Assembly (NCBI RefSeq): GCF_004135735.1
Contig: NZ_CP012670.1
Coordinates: 10,992,501-11,056,500 of the forward strand
Direction of reading: 5' to 3'
Source of the DNA: Sorangium cellulosum
GTDB taxonomy: Bacteria > Myxococcota_A > Polyangia > Polyangiales > Polyangiaceae
Length of the DNA: 64,000 bases
Part shown: positions 43,876 through 54,300 of the stretch, one piece after another
Layout of the letters: every line of letters starts with the position of its first letter
Numbering within the stretch: position 1 is the stretch's first letter
Made by a program: the position numbers and the translations under genes
Notes under the pieces: model-generated
What the model saw: only the letters and a program-made list of their open reading frames with translations
The model's database searches: none
Told to the model about the DNA's origin: nothing

Positions 43876-45828
43876 CCTGGCCTCGTAGATCACCGCCGCC
43901 GCGCCGCCGACGCACGCGACGCGCGCCCCGCCGTTGGCCGGCACACACGCCGAGCCGAGCGCGGTGTCCCCGACCCAGAGGCGCGCGGCGCCGCCCGCGG
44001 TCGCGACGAGGAGCCCGCCGGCCGCGGGGACCGCGAGCGTCTTGCCGTCGGGCGACCGCGCCGCGCCCCGCGGGGCGGGCGTGGCGAGCGGGAACGACAG
44101 CGCCGCCGAGGTCGGCGCGGCCGACCGCAGGTCGATCGAGACCAGCGCGGCGCCGAGGGCGATGTCGAAGCCGCGCGCGGACGCGGCGAGCGGGGAGAAC
44201 GGCACGCGCTCGGTCCCGGCGCAGCGCTCGGGCGAGGCCGCGCCCCCGCGGGCGCGGGGACCCTGGTCGCGGAGCAGCGGGAGCGGGACCTCCATCGCGC
44301 CGACCGCGTCGGGGGAGCTGCGGAAGAGCGCGAGCAGCGTGGGCGCGTCGCAGCGCCGCTCGACGCCGACCAGCTCCGCGGGCCCGGCGAGCACCGCCGC
44401 GGGCCAGGGCGGGACGTCCGCCGCGGACTCGCCGAGCGTCGCGTGATCCACGCGGACGACGCCCTGCGCCGTCCGGATGAGCAGGTCGCCGTTCGCCTCG
44501 AACGCGAGCGGGCCGAGGCTGCCGGGGCGGCTCGGCTGCGGGGCGGCGATGGAGCGGTACACGGCGGCCGCGGTCACCTGGGGCGCGAGCTTCGCGAGGA
44601 GCTTGCCGCCCTCCCGGGAGCGCGCCTCGGCGTCGCCGCGGTCGAGCGCGGCGATGGCCGCGAGCGGCGCGCCGCGGGTCGCGGCCGCGACCGCCTCGGC
44701 GTGGTCGATCGAGGCGGCGAGCCCCGGCTCGTCGCAGCGCACGGGGCTGGGGCCCACCCAGACGAGGGCCTCGCCGGCGCGGGCGGCGTCGCGGCCGGCG
44801 CTCGCGCCGGCGCCCGCGGCGTCGGCGCAGAGCGCGGCGTGGAGCCGGCGCAGCCGGTGCGCGGCCGCGGCGGCGGCGGGCGCGGTGGCCTTGCCGCGCG
44901 CGTCGCGGAGCGCGGAGGCGACGAGGCCGCGCAGCGCCTCGCCGGGCTGCGCTGCGTCGCGCGACAGGCCGGCGGGGCGATCGAGGAAGACCAGCGGCAC
45001 GCGGGGCTCGGGCGAGCCCGCCGCCGGGGCGGGGAACGGGCGGAGCGCGCCGGCGAGGCCGATCGAGACGACGAGGTCGTCGCGGCCGTCCGCGTCGCGA
45101 TCGGCGACCTCCAGGGCGGCGGAGAGCGCCTCGTCCGGCGGCGGCGTGCGCAGGCGGAGCTCCAGGGCGAGCTCCGGCAGCGCGCCCGCGCCGGAGGCGG
45201 CGCCGGGGAGGCGGATCACGGCGATCCAGCGCGCCGCGCGCGCGGGCAGGTGCGCGCCGCAGTGCGGGTCGAAATCGAGGGCGAGCATCGCGGGGCCGAT
45301 CTGGCTGAGGCCGACGCGCGGCGCGCACCCCTGCGCGGCGAGATCGCCGGGCAGCGCGGCGAGCGTGCGGGGCGCTCCGGGGCGCGCCGCCGGGGCGAAC
45401 AGGAGCTCGCCGCGCAGGCCGTCGGGCGACCGCGTCCAGGCGACGAGGTCGCGCGCGCCGTCGCCGTCGACGTCGAGCAGGAGCCCGGTCTCGAAGGTGC
45501 GCCCGGTCGGCGCGGCGACCGCGGCGCCGCCCTCGAGGGGCCAGCGCTTGCCGCCGTCGGGCGCCGGGACGCTCGGCACGGCGGTGAACCGGGCCGGGGC
45601 CGCCGCGTCCGCCGCGCCGGCGTCGTCGCCGTCGGCCGCGCCGGCGTCCGCCGCGCCCACCTCGTCGGGGAGGGCGCCGCCCGGCGAGGACGGGGCGCCG
45701 GAGGGCGCCGCCGAGCCGAGGGTGTAGGGCGTGTACGGCCTGGAGCTCGGGCAGCCGTCGCAGCCGGTCGCTGCGAGGAGCGGGAGCAGGACGGCGCGGA
45801 GGAGCTTCGAGCGGGATCGATCGTGCAT
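43873..45828 (-). CDS. Large lipoprotein with FG-GAP-like repeats
   Basis: 651 aa from ATG 45828. The signal (LLRAVLLPLLAATGC, C23) is a lipobox. After an Ala/Asp-rich linker, FG-GAP/VCBS-like calcium motifs occur (LLLDVDGDGARDLVAW, EVADRDADGRDDLVVS), and the remainder looks like beta-propeller blades (TLGESAADVPPWPAAVLAG, SPDGKTLAVPAAGGLLVAT). Probably a surface or periplasmic protein; ligand unknown. Cysteines are spaced widely. Confidence 0.75.
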   Translation of the reverse strand: MHDRSRSKLLRAVLLPLLAATGCDGCPSSRPYTPYTLGSAAPSGAPSSPGGALPDEVGAADAGAADGDDAGAADAAAPARFTAVPSVPAPDGGKRWPLEGGAAVAAPTGRTFETGLLLDVDGDGARDLVAWTRSPDGLRGELLFAPAARPGAPRTLAALPGDLAAQGCAPRVGLSQIGPAMLALDFDPHCGAHLPARAARWIAVIRLPGAASGAGALPELALELRLRTPPPDEALSAALEVADRDADGRDDLVVSIGLAGALRPFPAPAAGSPEPRVPLVFLDRPAGLSRDAAQPGEALRGLVASALRDARGKATAPAAAAAAHRLRRLHAALCADAAGAGASAGRDAARAGEALVWVGPSPVRCDEPGLAASIDHAEAVAAATRGAPLAAIAALDRGDAEARSREGGKLLAKLAPQVTAAAVYRSIAAPQPSRPGSLGPLAFEANGDLLIRTAQGVVRVDHATLGESAADVPPWPAAVLAGPAELVGVERRCDAPTLLALFRSSPDAVGAMEVPLPLLRDQGPRARGGAASPERCAGTERVPFSPLAASARGFDIALGAALVSIDLRSAAPTSAALSFPLATPAPRGAARSPDGKTLAVPAAGGLLVATAGGAARLWVGDTALGSACVPANGGARVACVGGAAAVIYEAR

Positions 45829-45959
45829 CGCGGGCGGCCCGGCCGGAGCAGGCGATGTCGGCGGGTGGCGCAGGCGTAGCACGGCGCGCGGGCGGCGACG
45901 TAGCGCGGCGCGCGCCGCGCGGCGCGCGGCGACAGCGCGCCGGCGGGCGGCGCGCCCGG

Positions 45960-46199
45960 ATGGCCCCCGCGCGGATTTCGGAGTACCTTGGCCTTTGGCA
46001 GATGCGCGGGCCCAAGCCTCCCAAGCCGATCGAAGGCGAGGATTACTACCTCGAGGCAGGCCGGCTGGTCTTCACGGAGACCTATCACCTGAAGCGCGGA
46101 TACTGCTGCAATTCCAGGTGCCGTCACTGCCCATACCGGGAGAAGGCGCCGGCGGCGGAGTCGGTGCAGGTCGCGGTGCCGCGCCTCAAGCTCCTCTGA
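45960..46199 (+). CDS. DUF5522 small Cys-rich protein
   Basis: 79 aa. The core EDYYLEAGRLVFTETYHL then RGYCCNSRCRHCPY matches the DUF5522 pattern, with four Cys and a His likely to bind a metal. Function unknown. Starts at 45960 or 46002 are possible; neither has a strong ribosome site. It is divergent from the FG-GAP lipoprotein. Confidence 0.75.
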   Translation: MAPARISEYLGLWQMRGPKPPKPIEGEDYYLEAGRLVFTETYHLKRGYCCNSRCRHCPYREKAPAAESVQVAVPRLKLL

Positions 46200-46458
46200 C
46201 GTCGCGTCTCGCTCTCTTCTGGACGAGACGGCAGGCGCCGGCCGCCCGCGAACGGCCCTCCGGCCCTCGGAGGTCGTCGCATGACGGGCATTGCTGGGTT
46301 GCCGTGGCGCCCTGCACCTCTCCGGTGTGCGGTGATCCCTGGTCGACACGATTTCGGGTTCTCGACGGCTGGAGCGCGCGCGCTCGCCAGGAATGCCTGG
46401 TTGATCCGGCTTGCGCGGGGCGTCTAGGATCCACTCCCACCTTCGCGCCGGAGCCCCC

Positions 46459-48510
46459 ATGCGTCGCAGGCTTTGCCCTCTGCTCCATTGCCTCTTGCTC
46501 TTCCTGCCGGTCGGCTGCACGGCGGCCCCGTCGGAGGGCTCGGGCGGGGCGGGGGCGACGGTCCGGGACGCGGACGCCGACGGCATCCGCGACGAGGACG
46601 AGGGGCGCGCTGACGCGGTCGACTCGGATGGTGACGGCGTACCGGATTACCTCGACACCGACTCCGACAACAACGGGCGTCCCGACGCGATCGAGGGGGA
46701 GGGCGACAGCGACGGCGACGGAGTGCCCGATCGCGCGGACCTGGACGACGACGGCGACGGCCTCCCGGATCGGGTCGAGCTGGGCGCGGACCCGAGCCAC
46801 CCGCCGGACACCGACGGCGACACCTTGCCCGATTTCCGCGACACCGACGCCGACGGCGACGGCATCCGGGACGGCTTCGAGCGCGATCTCGACCCCGACT
46901 TCGACGGATTGCCGGCGTACCGCGACCTCGACTCGGACGGCGACTGCCGGCCTGATTCCGTCGAGCGAGGCGACGGCGATCCCGCCCACGCGCCCCTCGA
47001 CAGCGACGGGGACGGCGGGGGCGATTTCCTCGACCTGGACAGCGACAACGACGGACTGCTCGACGCGCTCGAGGATGCCGATTGCGATGGCGCGCTCGAT
47101 CCGGGCGAATCCAGCGTCGCGAGCGCGGACACGGACGAGGATGGGGTGACCGATCTCGTCGAGGCGGCCGCCGGGACGGACCCGGACGACGATCTGGACA
47201 CCCCGCAGGCCAACGGGGATTTCGTGTTCATCATGCCGTACCGGGCCGCCCCGGATCCGGCGCAGGACACGCTCGATTTCTCGACCAGCATCTCGCAGGC
47301 CGACGTGGTCTTCGCGATGGACACCACCGCCTCGATGGACGGCGAAATCAGGAACCTGACCGAGGCGCTCCAGGGGATGATCGAGGAGCTCGCGGCGGAG
47401 ATCCCGAGCATCGGTATCGGCGTGACGCAGTACAGGGACTTCCCGAAGTCGCCTTACGGGGTCGCCGGCGACGAGCCGTTCGTCCTGGAGCACCGGGTGA
47501 TGAGCGTCGGCACGCTGGAGGGGCGCGCCTCGGTGCAGAGCGCGGTGGATCGCCTCGTCGCGGAGGGCGGCAACGACACCCCGGAGAGCGGCTGGGAGGC
47601 GCTTTATCAGATCGCCACGGGGGAGGGCACGACCGAGGGCAGCGCCCGCGTGCCGGCGTTCGATCCGGCGACCGCGCCGCCCAGCGTGATCCCGGTGGGC
47701 GAGTCGGTGGGGCTCCTTGGTGGGGTGGGCTTCCGCGCCGGCTCGCTGCCCATCGTGGTGATGATCACGGACGTGCCGAACCACAACGGAACGATTCCGG
47801 CGTACCGTTATCCGGACATCGCGTCGCCGGATCACGGCGAGGCGCTCGGCGCGGTGACCCGCCTGGGCGGCCGCGTCATCGGCGTGGTGACGACCGAGGA
47901 CGAGGGGGACGAGGCCAGGGCGGACCTCACGGCGGGCGTGCTGGCGACGGGCTCGGTGGTTCCGCCGACGGCGTGGGGGCCGGCGGCCGTTCGCCCGGCG
48001 GCGTGCGCGGACGGCGCGTGCTGCACCGGGACGAACGGGAGCGGAGTGCCCGCGGTCAACGACAAGTGCCCGCTCGTGTTCAGGGTCTCCGAGGACGGCG
48101 ATGGCCTGAACCACGCCATCGTGCGGGCGATCGAGGTGCTCACGACGTATGTCTCGCTCGACGTCTCGGCGGCGGCGGAGGACGACGACGGCGATTCGAT
48201 CGACGCCGTGGGCGCGTTCATCGACGGGATCGTCGCGAACAGCGGGGCGCCGGCGCCGTGCGCCGCCGGGCTCAGGGTCGTCGACAGGGACCTGGACGGC
48301 GTCGCGGACACCTATCCCAACGTCTTCCCGGGGCCCACGGTCTGCTTCGACGTGATCCCGCGCGAGAACGTCTCGGTGCCTCCGACGACGGCGCCGCAGG
48401 TCTTCACCGCGAAGATCGCCGTCACTGGCGACGGCGTGGCCACGCTCAGCACCCGCAGGGTCTTCTTCCTCGTCCCGCCGGAGATCCCGGAGCCCCCCGT
48501 CATCAAATGA
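46459..48510 (+). CDS. Lipoprotein with thrombospondin type-3 repeats and VWA domain
   Basis: 683 aa from ATG 46459; signal LLHCLLLFLPVGC with C20 as lipidation candidate. Residues 35-260 are a run of Asp-rich TSP3-like calcium repeats (DSDGDGVPDYLD, DTDADGDGIRD and many variants). A von Willebrand factor A domain begins near 280, with MIDAS D288 in VVFAMDTTASMDG. A Cys cluster (CADGACC) lies later. It is likely a surface-displayed, calcium-stabilised adhesin or sensor. The upstream 259 bp shows no gene. Confidence 0.88.
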   Translation: MRRRLCPLLHCLLLFLPVGCTAAPSEGSGGAGATVRDADADGIRDEDEGRADAVDSDGDGVPDYLDTDSDNNGRPDAIEGEGDSDGDGVPDRADLDDDGDGLPDRVELGADPSHPPDTDGDTLPDFRDTDADGDGIRDGFERDLDPDFDGLPAYRDLDSDGDCRPDSVERGDGDPAHAPLDSDGDGGGDFLDLDSDNDGLLDALEDADCDGALDPGESSVASADTDEDGVTDLVEAAAGTDPDDDLDTPQANGDFVFIMPYRAAPDPAQDTLDFSTSISQADVVFAMDTTASMDGEIRNLTEALQGMIEELAAEIPSIGIGVTQYRDFPKSPYGVAGDEPFVLEHRVMSVGTLEGRASVQSAVDRLVAEGGNDTPESGWEALYQIATGEGTTEGSARVPAFDPATAPPSVIPVGESVGLLGGVGFRAGSLPIVVMITDVPNHNGTIPAYRYPDIASPDHGEALGAVTRLGGRVIGVVTTEDEGDEARADLTAGVLATGSVVPPTAWGPAAVRPAACADGACCTGTNGSGVPAVNDKCPLVFRVSEDGDGLNHAIVRAIEVLTTYVSLDVSAAAEDDDGDSIDAVGAFIDGIVANSGAPAPCAAGLRVVDRDLDGVADTYPNVFPGPTVCFDVIPRENVSVPPTTAPQVFTAKIAVTGDGVATLSTRRVFFLVPPEIPEPPVIK

Positions 48511-48583
48511 CGGCCGGGCGGCCACCACCCGCGCGACCCCCTCTCCTCCAGGACAGCCGTTGCAATCCGGATCGGCCTACAGC

Positions 48584-49774
48584 CTACCTGGCCGGCGAAC
48601 CCACCGAGGACGGCTCCACCACCGCGCTCAGCGCCGTCCCGGCCCCGATGGAGAACGCATTGCCCCGCCACGTCACGCGCCGGCTCGCATACGCGTTCAG
48701 CCAGCAGAAGAACCAGCAGAGCGTCCGCAGCGGCTCGGCGGCCAGGAGGAGCAGGTTGGAGCGCTCCGGCCGCAGCATCCTGAGCGCCAGGAACGCCCCC
48801 AGGCTCTGGAGCGCCCAGGCGAACAGCCAGACCTCCAGCGCGAGGCGCGTCGGGCTCAGCAGCACCGTCAGCCAGGCGATGAGCAGCGGTGAGTTGAACG
48901 GCTCCACCGCGAAGCAGCGCGGCACCAGCGCGCGCCGCATCTTCGCCCACCGGGTGTGCCGGTCCAGCGTGCGCGTCAGCGAGCCGCTCGTGTTCCGGTT
49001 CTCGACCGGATCCAGGCAGAGCTCCACCACGTACCCGCGCTCGCTGAACCGCCGCCCCAGCATGTCGTCCTCCGCGAGGACCCCGGCCACGCCCTCGAAC
49101 CCGCCCACCCGCTCGAGATCGACCCGCCTCATCGCCATCGATTTGCCCACGCTGATGGAGCGCCCCGCGAGCTCGGCGGCCGCGACCACCCCTGGCGCGA
49201 TGAACGCCCCGAGCTGCGCGTTCTCGATCACCGCGCCCAGCGTGCGCTCCCCCGTCCCCGCGAACAGGCTCGAGACGAGCCCCACCCCGGGCCGCATCAG
49301 CACCGAGAGCAGCGCGTTCAGGTAGCCCGGGCGGACACGCACGTTCGCGTCGGAGATGACGAGCACGCTGCCCTCGGCCCTGCGCGTGAGCTCGAGGAGC
49401 TGCGCCACCTTCGGGTTGAGCGCCTCGCCCGGATCGGTCAGGCAGAGCCGCGCCTTCACCTCGGGGTGCGCCGCGATGAAGGCCTGGATCACCGGCGCCG
49501 CCGGGTCCTCCCGCGACGCGACGCCGAAGACGATCTCGTAGCGGGGATAATCGATGTGCGCGAACGACTCGAGGTTCTCCGCGAGCTCGTCGTCGACGCC
49601 CGCGACCGGCTTGAGGATGCTGACGAGCGGCGTCGCGCGCGGCGCCCCCGGCGCGTCGCACCCCGCCCGGAGCCGATGCCGGCCGACCCTGAGGAGAAAT
49701 GCCGCCTGGATGGTCGCGTAAATGGTGGACGACAGCGCCGCCGGCGCGATCGTGGCCAGTGCTCCCCAGTCCAT
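48584..49774 (-). CDS. Ceramide-glucosyltransferase-like family 2/21 glycosyltransferase
   Basis: 396 aa. An N-terminal membrane helix, then a GT-A fold: VSILKPVAGVDDELAENLESF, ISDANVRVRPGYL (metal-site Asp), LAEDDMLGRRF (catalytic-base region) and RHTRWAKMRR, equivalent to the (Q/R)xxRW motif. Three or more C-terminal membrane helices follow. This is the layout of ceramide glucosyltransferases and bacterial HpnI-type relatives, which transfer a sugar to a lipid at the cytoplasmic membrane. The exact acceptor is unproven. Confidence 0.85.
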   Translation of the reverse strand: MDWGALATIAPAALSSTIYATIQAAFLLRVGRHRLRAGCDAPGAPRATPLVSILKPVAGVDDELAENLESFAHIDYPRYEIVFGVASREDPAAPVIQAFIAAHPEVKARLCLTDPGEALNPKVAQLLELTRRAEGSVLVISDANVRVRPGYLNALLSVLMRPGVGLVSSLFAGTGERTLGAVIENAQLGAFIAPGVVAAAELAGRSISVGKSMAMRRVDLERVGGFEGVAGVLAEDDMLGRRFSERGYVVELCLDPVENRNTSGSLTRTLDRHTRWAKMRRALVPRCFAVEPFNSPLLIAWLTVLLSPTRLALEVWLFAWALQSLGAFLALRMLRPERSNLLLLAAEPLRTLCWFFCWLNAYASRRVTWRGNAFSIGAGTALSAVVEPSSVGSPAR

Positions 49775-49909
49775 GGAGTGCGATGCTGCCCGAATCGCGT
49801 GGCGGCCCGGTGGCCGGACCGCAAACCCGACGCTTCCTTTGTGCGACCGCGCAGTGACAGGACAGCAAGGTGGCTCGCCCCGCGCCCTGCGATCACGTCC
49901 TCGCCGTAT

Positions 49910-51073
49910 TCAGCTCAATCGACCGATGAGCTCCCGCGTGATGTTCTTCTGGTGCGACTCCAGCGTGCCGCCGCCGATCTCGAGCAGCTTGGCGTCCCGG
50001 AAGAACCGCTCGACCTTGTACTCGGTGCAGTACCCCCAGCCGCCGAGCACCTGCATGGCGTTGTCGGCCACCTCCTTGCCGACCGGCGCCGCGAAGAGCT
50101 TCGCCGCGTCGGTCCCGAGCCGGTTCCTGCGGTCGGGGCTGACGTTGCGCGCCACCGAGTAGATGAGCGCGCGCGCCGCCTCGGTCTTGGCGTAGCTCTC
50201 CGCGATGTAGCGCTGGATCTGGCCGTGCTCGGCGATGGGCTTGCCGAAGCTCCTCCGCTCCGCCGCGTACCGGATCATGATGTCCAGGCAGCGATCCGCG
50301 ATCCCGAGGCTCATCGCGGCCAGCGTCAGGCGCTCCAGCTCCAGGTTCCGCATCATGTTGCGGATCCCGCCGCCCTCCTGGCCGAGGACGTTCCGGGCGG
50401 GGACGACGCAATCGTCGAAGAGGAGCTCGCTCATCGTGCTCCCGCGCATGCCCATCTTCGGGGTCTTCTCGTCGGTCGAGAATCCCGGGAATCCCCGCTC
50501 CACCACGAAGCTCGTGATCCTGCCGTCGATGGTCGCGTAGACCAGGAAGACCTGGGCCTCGGGGGCGTTGGTGATGAGCGCCTTGCGCCCTTTCAGGATG
50601 TACCGATCCCCGTCGCGGCGGGCGAACGTCTTCATGCCGAGCACGTCGGTCCCGCTCGTGGGCTCGGTCATGCCCATGGCGCCTATCCACTCGCCGGAGA
50701 GCACCTTCGGCAGGTAGCGCGCGCGCTGCTCGTCGTTGCCGGCGTGGAAGAAGTTGTTCACGAACAGCATCGCGTGGGCGAGGTACGCGAGCGTGAAGCC
50801 GGGATCGCTCTTCGCGAGCTCGTGGTGGACGATGACGGCGGCGACCGCGTCCATGCCCGCGCCCCCGTACTCCGAGGGCACGGTCACGCCGAGCAGGCCG
50901 AGCTCGCCCAGCCGCTGCATGAGATTGAGGTTGAGGGTGGCCTTCCGGTCGTGCTCGTCGGCCTGCGGCTCGACGACCTCGCGGGTGAAATCGCGCACCA
51001 TCTGCCGCAGCATCCGGTGCTCTTCCGTCGGGTTTTCCAGGTCGCTTTCCATGGCGGTGGATGACGCGCTCAT
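49910..51073 (-). CDS. Acyl-CoA dehydrogenase, isovaleryl-CoA dehydrogenase-like
   Basis: 387 aa. FAD-dependent ACAD fold: PSEYGGAGMDAVA, AMGMTEPTSGTDVLGM, GRKALITNAPEAQ, and QVLGGWGYCTEYKVERFFRD. The usual catalytic Glu position near the C-terminus is Gly (LLEIGGGTLES), while LELERLTLAAMS holds a Glu at the alternative site used by isovaleryl-CoA dehydrogenase. It is therefore likely a branched-chain acyl-CoA dehydrogenase of leucine catabolism, a pathway used in myxobacteria for iso-fatty acid metabolism. ATG 51052 is a second start. Confidence 0.87.
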   Translation of the reverse strand: MSASSTAMESDLENPTEEHRMLRQMVRDFTREVVEPQADEHDRKATLNLNLMQRLGELGLLGVTVPSEYGGAGMDAVAAVIVHHELAKSDPGFTLAYLAHAMLFVNNFFHAGNDEQRARYLPKVLSGEWIGAMGMTEPTSGTDVLGMKTFARRDGDRYILKGRKALITNAPEAQVFLVYATIDGRITSFVVERGFPGFSTDEKTPKMGMRGSTMSELLFDDCVVPARNVLGQEGGGIRNMMRNLELERLTLAAMSLGIADRCLDIMIRYAAERRSFGKPIAEHGQIQRYIAESYAKTEAARALIYSVARNVSPDRRNRLGTDAAKLFAAPVGKEVADNAMQVLGGWGYCTEYKVERFFRDAKLLEIGGGTLESHQKNITRELIGRLS

Positions 51074-51161
51074 CACGGCCCAACCTAGCACGCGCCCGCG
51101 CGCGCCCGACAGCGTGGCACGCGGCTCGCTTCGTTCCGCACGCTCGAAAGAAGGGGGCCGC

Positions 51162-51341
51162 ATGAACGTCTGGACCGATGGGGTGCTCTGGGGCGTGGTG
51201 CTAGTCTCGTTGCTGATGTGGCTGCTCGCCGTCCTCGGCGTGCTGTCCGTGGGCGGCTGGATCCATGTCCTCCTGGTGATCGCTGCCTCCTTCGCCCTGA
51301 CCGGGCTGCTCCGGCAGATGCCCAGGCGGCGGTCGCGCTGA
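51162..51341 (+). CDS. lmo0937-family (DUF5670) small membrane protein
   Basis: 59 aa with two hydrophobic helices (GVLWGVVLVSLLMWLLAVLGVL and WIHVLLVIAASFALTGLL) and a basic end, the pattern of lmo0937/DUF5670 proteins. Function unknown; often stress-linked. Its last 141 bases are antisense to the 3' end of the large FGE-like lipoprotein gene. Confidence 0.8.
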   Translation: MNVWTDGVLWGVVLVSLLMWLLAVLGVLSVGGWIHVLLVIAASFALTGLLRQMPRRRSR

Positions 51342-54300
51342 GCCGGGGGGATCGGCGGGGGCGCCCTGGGGCGACGCGGTGTCCGGGGGGCTGGCCGCTT
51401 CCGGGGCGCTCGTCGCTTCCGGGATCCCGTCCTGGCAGCAGCGAATGCCGGTCGAGTAATCGAGGTAGCTCCTCGGGTGAGACGAGATGAGGGCCTCGCA
51501 GCCGGCGCGGGTCGAGCGCGCGTAGAAGCCGCCCGCGAACGCCCCGCCCGGCTCGTCGACCCATTCATCCAGGTTGCCGACGAGATCGTAGACCGCGTCG
51601 TTGCCCCAGCGGCTCGCGCACCGCGGGCTCGTGCCCGTCTCCCGGAGCAAGGGCTCCCGGGCGCTGCGCACGCGGTTCAGGCGGGGGTCCAGGTGGCCAG
51701 TCGAGGCATTGCCGTGGAGGATGGCCGCGGGGTGGCCTGCGCGGAAGACGTTGCACGCGCCCTCCTCGAACGTATCGCCGTAGGGAAACAGGGTGTCGTC
51801 CTCGCCGCGGCAGGCGGTGACGAACTCGGAGGCCGAGCAGAGCCGCTTGCCGACGGCGGCGCAGGCGCTCTCGGCGACGAGGCCGGTCGCATAGCCGCTC
51901 GGCCGCACCCCGAACCGGGAGCGGGCCGCGGCGGCGAGGGTCCGGCCGCGCTGCCAGCCGGGGAGCAGCGGCAGCGGGAACGCGCGCGCATGGATGTCGC
52001 CCGTGCGCCGCCCGCCGGTCGACCATTCGGCGAGCGTGAGCTCGAGGAGGTTCGGGGTCGACGGATAATCGGGCGAGAGCGCCTCTCCGGTGGCGCTGTC
52101 GACGAGCATCGCCTCGAAGCGATCGATGCAGAAGCGGCCCCCGTCGACGGCGACCATGTCCGAGGGGCACGCGGGCGCGCCCGGCGGCGGGCCGTCGAGC
52201 GCCGCGACGGGCGCTGCCGCGGCGGAGGAGGGCGCTGCCGCGGCGGGGGAGGGCGCTGCCGCGGCGGGGGAGGGGGCGCCGGCGGCGGAGGGGGCGCCGG
52301 CGGCGGAAGGGGCGCCGGCGGCGGAAGGGGCGCCGGCGGCGGAGGGGGCGCCGGCGGAGGGGGCGCGTGCGCTCGCCGGCAGCGCGGGGCGCGCGATGCC
52401 CGCCTCGGCCTGCGCGTCGAGGTCGCGCACCGCGCTCCCGAACCACCGCAGGCTGCCGTCGGCGGCCCACGCGGGGTCACCCACGACGCAGGTGCCGGGG
52501 GCCGCGAGCTCCGGGACGGTCACGAAGACCCCCGGCGAGGGGGCCGGGATCGCGCGCCGCGCGGGCTGCCCGTCGACGCACAGCGCGCCGGTGTCGTCCG
52601 CCGGCCACGGCCGGGAGGCGAGCTCCGCGCCGTCGTCGTCCAGCCAGACCACGTGCCGCCGGGCCGCGTCGCTGAGCAGCGCGCCCCCCTCGGGCAGGGC
52701 GACCAGCCGCACCGCGAAGTCGCCCTCGACGAGCGGCAGCGAGGTCTCGCGCACCGCGCCGGGCCGGCCGAGCGCGTCGATCGAGAGCGCCACGACCTGA
52801 CCCGGATGCTCCGCGCTCACGCCGGCGACGATGGCCCCGCCGCCCCGGCGCTCGCACGCGTCGAACCCCGGGCGCACCGGCGACGCGATCGCGAGGGGGG
52901 CGCCGGCGAGGGACGCGGCCTGCGCGGGCGCGGCCTGCACAGGCGTGGCCTGCGCGGGCGCCCCGCCCGGAGCGCCGGGCGCGGAGAGCGCGCCCGAGGC
53001 GTCGAGCGCGGTGATCTGGAGCCGCTCGCCGAGCACCTCGAGGAAGAGCCCCCGCTCGCGGCCGCCGACGAGCACCGCGCCGCCGTCGTGGGCGCGCCCG
53101 CGCAGCGCGGGCACCACGTGCGGCCCGGGCAGGAGCCGCACCACGTCGGTCCTGGCCAGCCACCAGGACGCGCCGATGCGCGCGACGCGCCGCCGCTCCG
53201 CCGGGCGCTCCGGCTCGCCGATCGGTGGGCCCGGCGGTCCTCCTGGCCGCCCGGGGCCGAGGTCCGCCGGCGCCGGCGCCGCGACGGCGGCGACCTGCCC
53301 GCGCGGGTCGAGCCGGTGGAGCTGCCCCGCGGCGAAGGCGAGGCCCTCGCCGTCGGTCGCGAGCGCGCCCCACGCGATGCGCGCGCGCCGCGCCGGGAAC
53401 GGATCGGGCTCGCGGCGCGGCTGCCCGTCGGCGCGCGAGGCCGAGAAGAGCTCGCCGGAGGTCGTCTGGAAGTACGCGCGATCGCCCGCCCACGCGGCGA
53501 GCCCGGGATCGTACGCCGGCTGCCCCACGGCGCGCCGCGCGCCGCGCGCGGCGATGCGCTCGAGCGCCCCGAGCTCGGCGGGGGCGAGCGGGGTCGCGTC
53601 CACGAGGCGCGCCGGGTCCACGGCGCAGGCCGCCCTGGGGACGGCGCCCGCGAGGAGACGCTCCAGCGCGGGCGCGACGCGCACCGCCTGGCAGGCGCCG
53701 TTGCGGCCGGTGACGTCGACGTGGACCGAGCCCGCGCTGGTCGTCACGAGGCGCGGATCCTGGTGGCCGCGGACGAAGCCGTACTCGAGGTCGCCCTCGA
53801 CGACGACGGCGCGCCGGCCCGGGTCGACCCTGCCGTCCTCCCCGAGCGAGGCGAAGGCGATCTGCGCGGTGCCGAGCCACGACGTGCGCGATTTCTTGCG
53901 GCTCGCCGCGTAGTAGAGCACGTCGATCGCGCCGGGCCGGCCGCCCGCGTCGATGAGGTCCATGCCGTGGAGCGGCGGCCGGAACCGCAGCCCCGTGGGG
54001 GACGACGCGGCCGCGATCCCGTCGGACGGCGAGAGCCAGCGGACGCGCACCTCGACCTCGGGCAGCGGGTCCGGCCGCCGCGGCCGGGGCGCCTTGCGCG
54101 GGGCCTTCTTCTTGGGCCTGGCCTCGCGCCCGCGATCCTCGCCGCGCTTCTTCCTGGGCGCCTTGCCGCTCGCGCCGGAGTCCCTGGCCGGCCGCTTCGA
54201 CTTCGCGACGGTCGACTTGCGGGCGGGGGCCTTGCGCGCGGGCTTCGCGGCGGCGGGGCGCGCGCGCGCGGGGCGCTTCGCCGGCTTCGCGGCCTTGCCG

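Noticed and set aside
46200..46458. Short plus-strand frames between the DUF5522 gene and the VWA lipoprotein gene
   Set aside because: No ribosome site, conserved motif or plausible length; treated as intergenic.
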